NCBI RefSeq assembly: GCF_001659605.2
Contig: NC_035168.2
Span: 8,984,058 to 9,048,057 of the forward strand
From: Manihot esculenta
Taxonomy: Eukaryota > Streptophyta > Magnoliopsida > Malpighiales > Euphorbiaceae
Direction of reading: 5' to 3'
Length of the DNA stretch: 64,000 nucleotides
Of this stretch, positions 58,971 to 64,000 are shown one piece after another (the stretch's first letter is position 1; every line of letters begins with the position of its first letter). A program made the translations under genes and the position numbers. The notes beneath the pieces were generated by a model that was not told the origin of the DNA, did not search any database, and saw nothing but the letters and a program-made list of their open reading frames with translations.

Positions 58971-59501
58971 GTTGGTATCAGAGCATAGGGCCTCAAGAGT
59001 ACGGTGTTTTGATGCGAAGATGCTCAGACATCGGAAAGAGGTTGTGCTAGATGTTAGGAGGGCAAGCACATTAAGAGAGATTAAGAGTAAGATCATGTCC
59101 ACTAGGATAGGATGAGGAGTCCTGTCTTGCTTGATGATGTGTAATGCCATGTGTGATGCATGTGCATTTATGTTGTATTATGGATGTTGCTAGTCCCTTA
59201 GCTGCGAGATGGCACGATATGTACTGATATGAGATGAGCTGAGCGACCAAGAGTGGCCCTTGGCACAGTTGGTCATGGCATGTTTTGCTATGTTGTAGGC
59301 TGTAGGTGACAGGTTCATCCATGATATATGTTGCATGAGGGGTCATGTGTTTATCACATGGACCATATGATATGATGACATGCTATGTGATGTGATGCTT
59401 ATGTTTGCCTTTGTGCTATGTGTTGTGAGTTCATGTGTTTGTCATGGACCATATGATATGATGTGATGCTTATGTGTGCTTGTGTGCCTGTTGTGTTTCA
59501 G
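56847..59501 (+). other. Candidate spliced-leader interval of TK-6
   Basis: Donor AAGAG|GTAAGTG at 56847; acceptor CTGTTGTGTTTCAG| ending at 59501, 10 nt before the ATG at 59512. Possible cassette 57494-57563 between CTGTGTAG| and CAG|GTGAGT. It spans the PBS. Confidence 0.45.
58973..58984 (+). other. Primer-binding site of TK-6
   Basis: TGGTATCAGAGC, tRNA-iMet type, two bases after the LTR. Confidence 0.93.
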
Positions 59502-59511
59502 ACAAGCTGAG

Positions 59512-60225
59512 ATGCAAGGTGCTAGGAGCTCTATGGAGTCAGATCCATCTGAGTGGGAAAGTGAGCCTTTTTCCCTTGCGAGGTCAGGTGGAGATGACAG
59601 AGCAAGAGACCCTGAAAGGTTTGTTGAAGTCAGCAGAGAAGTTATGGTGCAGAGGAGGGATGTTAGTTTGCAAGTGAACATGGATGAGGAAAGTATGGAA
59701 AAGTCTAAGGATTCTAAGAGTTCAAGTTCAGGAGAAGTTGATCCCTCCATGATGAGTACAGCTACCAAGAGAGGTAGAAAGTGGGGAAGAACCAGAACCC
59801 CTAAGCAATGGGGCAAGACTAGAGAGGGTAGGCTGTGGAAGAGGTTTAGGCTAGATGTTGAAGATGGTTCGAGTTCTGGTCGAGGCACTACAAGATGTAT
59901 GAGGTGCGGAAGGTCGCACAAGGGAGTCTGCCGTTATGGGACAACAGCTTGTTATAGGTGCGGACAGGAGGGGCACATAGCACGTGAGTGTCCTACTGCA
60001 CCCAGGATGATACGGTCCCAGCGGTTAGCTCCAAGTAATGTGGCTCAGACCAGTGAGCAAGGAAGAGGAGCAGACACATCGGACACAGTGGTGCCAGGTA
60101 CACTCACTTGTTCGTGTTCTGATGTGTGTGTTTTGTACCTCTGGTGTGTTCTTGTTCGTTGCTCTAGGAGCCCTCAGACGGTTGAATTGATAGCATCTGG
60201 GTGTAGAGTGTTCTCTTTGGGTTAA
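59512..60225 (+). CDS. Shortened Gag-like protein with zinc knuckles, no capsid core (237 aa)
   Basis: Starts MQGARSSMESDPSEW just after a splice-acceptor-like site. It has an acidic/Ser-rich N-terminus, a basic middle (TKRGRKWGRT, REGRLWKRFR), and two knuckles: CMRCGRSHKGVC, a shortened form, and [14 protein letters not shown], the full CX2CX4HX4C. The capsid-like domain present in TK-1, TK-2 and TK-3 (with its KCKKAREWF segment) is gone. After the knuckles it enters protease sequence (TSDTVVPGTL) but lacks the DPGA active site and ends at TAA. It would be an RNA-binding nucleocapsid-like protein if made. It may be conserved because it helps packaging, or may simply be open by chance; 237 codons is long for chance. 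Confidence 0.7.
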   Translation: MQGARSSMESDPSEWESEPFSLARSGGDDRARDPERFVEVSREVMVQRRDVSLQVNMDEESMEKSKDSKSSSSGEVDPSMMSTATKRGRKWGRTRTPKQWGKTREGRLWKRFRLDVEDGSSSGRGTTRCMRCGRSHKGVCRYGTTACYRCGQEGHIARECPTAPRMIRSQRLAPSNVAQTSEQGRGADTSDTVVPGTLTCSCSDVCVLYLWCVLVRCSRSPQTVELIASGCRVFSLG

Positions 60226-60790
60226 TAGACCCGGGTAGGATTCATCTGAGCAGAGGATCAGTCCAGTGTCATTGAGAGTAGATGCCTTCCACCCGATTTT
60301 GAGGTCCTAGACTTGAGTGTCTGGATGTCATTCGGGGAATGGATTGGTTTTCTACTTGTGGTGCTAATGCTATCTGCGTCTGCAGCGCAAGGTAGTCAGG
60401 ATCACAGTTCAAGATGGATCCGAGGTAGGTTCCAGAGGGGATCGTGTAGGATGCCTAGAAGTTTGATGTCAGCTGTCAGGCTCGTAGAGTGTATAGGAGT
60501 GGTTAGTAGAGAGTTCTAGCTCGGGTTTGTGAGCTGAGCAGGCAGGTCTAGGAACCAGCCCTAGTGCCATAGATAGAGCGAGTGTTCAGGGGTTTTATCT
60601 GACTCAGTACCTCACCCTGGAACGCTCCAGAGTTGTGAGGGAAAGGAAGGATGGATCCTTGAACCCTTGTAGCGACTGTCAGCAGTTGTGCAGGGTTACT
60701 ACCGGGAGTAGGCAACCTCTACCTTGGATTGACGATCTACGGGATCAGCTAACAAGAGTCGGTTGTTTTCCTAGATCTGAGATTCGGTTT
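60226..60790 (+). pseudogene. Protease and RT scraps of TK-6
   Basis: Short, frame-shifted matches to the sibling protease (GEWIGF near 60332-60352) and to RT (STSPWNAP near 60607-60630; QPLPWIDDL near 60711-60740). From about 60795 to 60990 there is an AG-rich segment with no match in the other TK copies. Confidence 0.75.
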
Positions 60791-60991
60791 TAGGTTGTGA
60801 AGCTTAGAGAAGAGATTTGTGACAGAATAGAGGGTAAAAGTATAGCAGAGAAGAGTAAGAGTAGAATAGAAAGCAGAAGAGAAGAGCAAGATCGGTGAAG
60901 GAAGAAGAAGAGAAGGATCAGAGTAGCGCAGCAGAAGCTTGTGGCGTTCAAGCGCAAGTTTGAGGTTTTGTTTGTTTGTGTGTTTTTGTTT

Positions 60992-61029
60992 GAACATTCG
61001 GGGACGAATGTTCTGTAAGGGGGGAAGAA
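60992..61029 (+). other. Hairpin and polypurine tract of TK-6
   Basis: GAACATTCG-GGGA-CGAATGTTC (60992-61013) identical to TK-5, then AAGGGGGGAAGAA before the LTR. The pair is retained although almost all of pol is lost. Confidence 0.93.
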
Positions 61030-63762
61030 TGTAAGACCCCGCTCGTTCAGACATCGGAATTCCTACCGTCCGGTGGAATCTCGGGTGTCGGATCCTCTTT
61101 GGGGGGGTAGAGCAAGGGTAAAGGAAAAGTTTTCTAAAATGTTTTTAAGTGTTTTATGGTTTTAAATAGAAAAGAGTTGAGTTTTTGAAGAGAAAGAGCA
61201 AGGAGGCGTTTGCCAGGTTCGGCCGCCGAAAGTGAAGTTCGGCCGCCGAACATGTGAAGGCTTCGGGAGCGCCTTTGGCCTCCGAAAGTCTTGTGGGAGC
61301 AAGCCAAGGTTCGGCCGCCGAAAGTGAGGTTCGGCTGCCGAACATGCATGAGTTTAGGGGGCACGTTAGGCTGCCGAAGATTGATGACCAGGCTACCTAT
61401 AAAGAGCCCTCAGATCGGAAATGGGCGAGTTTTCTCCCCATTCTCGAACTCAGGTGAGTTTCTGCCCTCCCTTGGTTGCTTGTGTGTCTTCTCTTCAAAA
61501 TCCTTCAAGTTTTCATAAGATCTACCCTTGGTTTGAAGTTTTGAAGCTAAAATAGAAGTTTTGGGAACTTGGAGCTTTGGAGCTTGGATTCTCCACACCT
61601 CCGAGTTAGAGATCACACCACCCTCAATCTTCAAGAGGTAAGTGTAGATCTTTGCTTCCCTAGTGTTTTTATGAAGTTTTATGAAGGTTTTAATGTTTGA
61701 GTATGGGTAGAGATGCATGTTTAGGGTTTATGTGGGTTTTATGCCCAATGTATGTTATGTGATGATGTGTTGAGGAGTTTAAGTTAGTTTCTTTGCTCTC
61801 TTTGCTTGTGGGAGTGTGTATGCATGCTTGGGAGAGAGTACGTGAGGTTTGGGGTGTTTTGGAAGGTTTTGGAGGCTGGTGTGCAAAGGCTGAGTTCTGA
61901 TGAACTCAGGTTCGGCCGCCGAAGGTGGTTTCGGCCGCCGAACATGCCTTTGGATGCATGGTTTGGCCGCCTAACCTTGCCCCCGAAAGTTGAGTTGTGG
62001 CTTGAAAGCAGACTTTCGGCCGCCGAAGGCAATGTTCGGCCGCCGAAAGTGCCTGACTTTCGTCTCTGGAGAGAGGGTTCGGCCGCCGAAGGTGCCGCCG
62101 AACCTACCCGAGTTTCGTCTCTGGAGGAGACTTTCGGCCGCCGAAGGTGCCGCCGAAAGTGCCCTGTCCAGCCGTTTCTTGGGTGTTTTCCATGCATGTT
62201 TAAGTGATGTTTAGAGGGGTTTTTGGGGAGTTTCTTATGAGTTGTTAGAATGTGTTTAGTACCTCATGTGAGTCCATCTGTGTAGGATTGGACCTGAGGA
62301 GAGGTGTCTAGCTTCAGTGCTAGTTGACCCAGAGTTTGTTGAGCAGTGGCTTCAGGTGAGTAGAACTAAACTTAATCTTTTACGTTAAAAGAAATCTAAT
62401 GCCTAAAGCATACTCATACATCATGTTATGTAATAGGATGATTGCATTAGCTTCACCATGCCCATGCACCATGTTTATATGTTATAGGATGATTGCACTA
62501 GTTTCACGAAGGTGACGCATTGCATAATGTGCTATGTATATGATGTGATGGGTGGACCAAGGCGACCTCAATAGCCCGCAAGTCTGTCAATGAGTCTTTG
62601 TCAATCGGGCGAGTACATATAGGAAAGCCCCATGAGAGCTCCTTCGGGGCCAAGTTTTGACAGAGGGAACGTTGGGGTCATGTCTAACCCTGAGGGGAAG
62701 GACGTTACGTGAACCCTCTAAAATCACCCGCAAGAGGAAGAGATTTGCTAGTATGAACTCAAGCGGGGGTGAGATGTTTGTTGTGATATAATTGTGATAT
62801 GACGCATTTCATGAAAGCATGAATAAGAAGAATAATTGAATAAAATGTCTTTATAATAAAATACATAAAAAGGGTGGAACAATAAAAGGCATAATAATAT
62901 ACCTAAAAATGGAGGAACTAAATCAAATGTTTTTCTCTGTTTCTACTCACTGGGCTCTTGTAGCTCACCCCATTCCCTTAACCCCAGTTTTGCAGGGCCA
63001 GAGTATGTCAAGCCAGAGTAAGTCAGAAGAACTATGGGATAGAAGAGGTTCAAGCATGGGTTGCCATGTTTGGTTGTAATAGCTTAGCTTGTTCTGTTTA
63101 TGTTTATGTATAAGGAGAGATGCTTATTGTATATGTTTATGGAGATAGTATGTGATGTAAGTTGCTAAAGAGATGATATGTTATGTAATGCTATGAATGC
63201 TTTGTATGCTTGTATAGTTTAGTTGTGGACATGATGATGATGACGATGTATGGACATGTTGTGAGCATATGAATGAGTAGAAAGAGTAATGTTATAAAGA
63301 GATAGAGCCAAGTTAAGAAAAGTATAGATATACCATGTGTTGTAGCATGAGATGTATAGAATTGTGCTTTGCCTAGAGAGTTGGTAAATCCCTTTTTGTT
63401 ATGCATGATCTTGAGAAAATGTTTCAAATGTTATGAGTTTTGAATGGCCCGTGAGGGAAGAAAGGGTTCCAATCCCTTGACCCAAAGCGGATATGTTTTA
63501 AAGCAAGCTTGATGACCCATTTGGTATGAGGTTCTATGTTTTCATGCATAGGTCAAGCTGAGGTAAGGAAAACAAGTTTAAAGGTTTTTATGAGACCAAA
63601 GCTTAAGTTTTATGAAAAAGTTTGATCATGCACGGGATTATACCTAAAGTTCAGGATGTATAGAGGCTTACTACGGGTCCCGGCGGCCTTAAGCCGATCT
63701 GGATCCTAGTGCCGAGCAGTTTGGAGCCGTTATAGAAGGGTACCGGTTTCCGGGCTGTTACA
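61030..63762 (+). repeat. 3' LTR of TK-6 (2733 bp)
   Basis: Same length as the 5' LTR and about five substitutions away. TATA 61398-61405. Confidence 0.97.
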
Positions 63763-64000
63763 CAGCTGCTGTCCTTGCTGAATTTGAAGCTAAAAACGTT
63801 GAGGCAAGAGCTCCAATGGCACAAGAAAAAACTCTTCGCGAACTAGCAACACCCTTGAATGATCAAGAACTATGGTGCATCACTTACCCACCTTTGACAG
63901 CCCCTTTTAAGCTCAAAACCGGATTAATTCATCTCCTTCCAAAATTCAGAGGTCTAAAAAATGAGGATCCACACAAGCACCTCAAAGAATTTCACATTGT
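63763..64000 (+). pseudogene. Athila-2 Gag, continuing past window end
   Basis: Open to the right edge. It contains the Athila-type capsid start (KTGLIHLLPKFRGL, then NEDPHKHLKEFHIV at the edge), the same segment seen in Athila-1 at about 44450-44540 but better preserved. The reading frame is in register with 56151-56237 once TK-6 and one CAGCT are discounted. Confidence 0.85.

Larger units (their letters stand above)
56238..63762 (+). mobile_element. TK-6: complete non-autonomous Ty3/gypsy element, young
   Basis: 7525 bp: LTR 2733 bp, internal 2059 bp, LTR 2733 bp, with target-site duplication CAGCT (56233-56237 and 63763-63767). The LTRs show about five substitutions by eye (near 56292, 56335, 56534, 58296 and 58945), under 0.2 percent. 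The internal part has a PBS, a shortened gag-like ORF, scraps of protease and RT, a hairpin and a polypurine tract. RNase H and integrase are missing, so it must have been moved by enzymes of a relative. Confidence 0.97.
50788..64000 (+). mobile_element. Athila-2: Athila-type element, interrupted by TK-5 and TK-6
   Basis: LTR 50788-about 52195, PBS 52203-52220, short leader to about 52247. TK-5 and TK-6 follow, with Athila-type gag sequence at 56151-56237 and again from 63763 to the window end. It sits inside the protease gene of TK-4. The LTR start TGATCAAACATAAATTAG is placed where TK-4 homology stops. Confidence 0.82.

Overview
The window is nuclear DNA from a flowering plant, almost certainly a eudicot. 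One spliced host gene sits in about 60 kb of LTR retrotransposons and AT-rich spacer. The evidence is GT-AG introns in the host gene, Ty3/gypsy chromodomain elements of Tekay/Del type, a Ty1/copia relic, Athila-type LTR/PBS/gag modules, and LTR primer-binding sites matching plant tRNA-iMet and tRNA-Asp. The host protein resembles the WEB (PF05701) family. Euphorbiaceae (cassava or rubber tree) is only an impression from the host protein.

Layout. 1-5034: TK-1, minus strand, cut by the window edge; 889 uninterrupted codons of gag-protease-RT. 5035-7079: degenerate tandem-repeat arrays. 7080-7708: an LTR fragment. 7709-~15270: TK-2, plus strand, a near-complete gag-pol with one frameshift and two TAG codons and no 3' LTR. 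15271-17128: AT-rich spacer and probable promoter. 17129-20638: a three-exon WEB-family coiled-coil gene (843 aa). ~22585-~37040: a decayed minus-strand Ty1/copia element, split inside its RT region by TK-3 (24479-33952), which is complete with two LTRs and TSD CTAAT. 37041-42560: AT-rich DNA with LTR-like debris, a foldback and repeats.

42560-64000 is a nest of at least five elements. Athila-1 (gag broken at 45179) is interrupted by TK-4 (minus). TK-4 is interrupted in its protease region by Athila-2 (LTR 50788-~52195, gag still readable at the right edge). Athila-2 contains the 5'-truncated TK-5 and the complete, very young, non-autonomous TK-6 (56238-63762, two 2733-bp LTRs, TSD CAGCT).

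The TK elements share TGTAA...TTACA LTR ends, an iMet PBS (where the 5' end is present), a perfect hairpin next to the polypurine tract, arrays of TTCGGC/GCCGAA motifs, and a minisatellite slot inside the LTR. The most interesting signal is a conserved ladder of splice-like sites: a donor in the LTR, a 70-79 nt AUG-free cassette, and an acceptor 8-11 nt before the gag AUG. It suggests that Gag-Pol is translated from a spliced leader that skips the AUG-rich LTR and the PBS. All boundaries and counts were read by eye; no database search was run.
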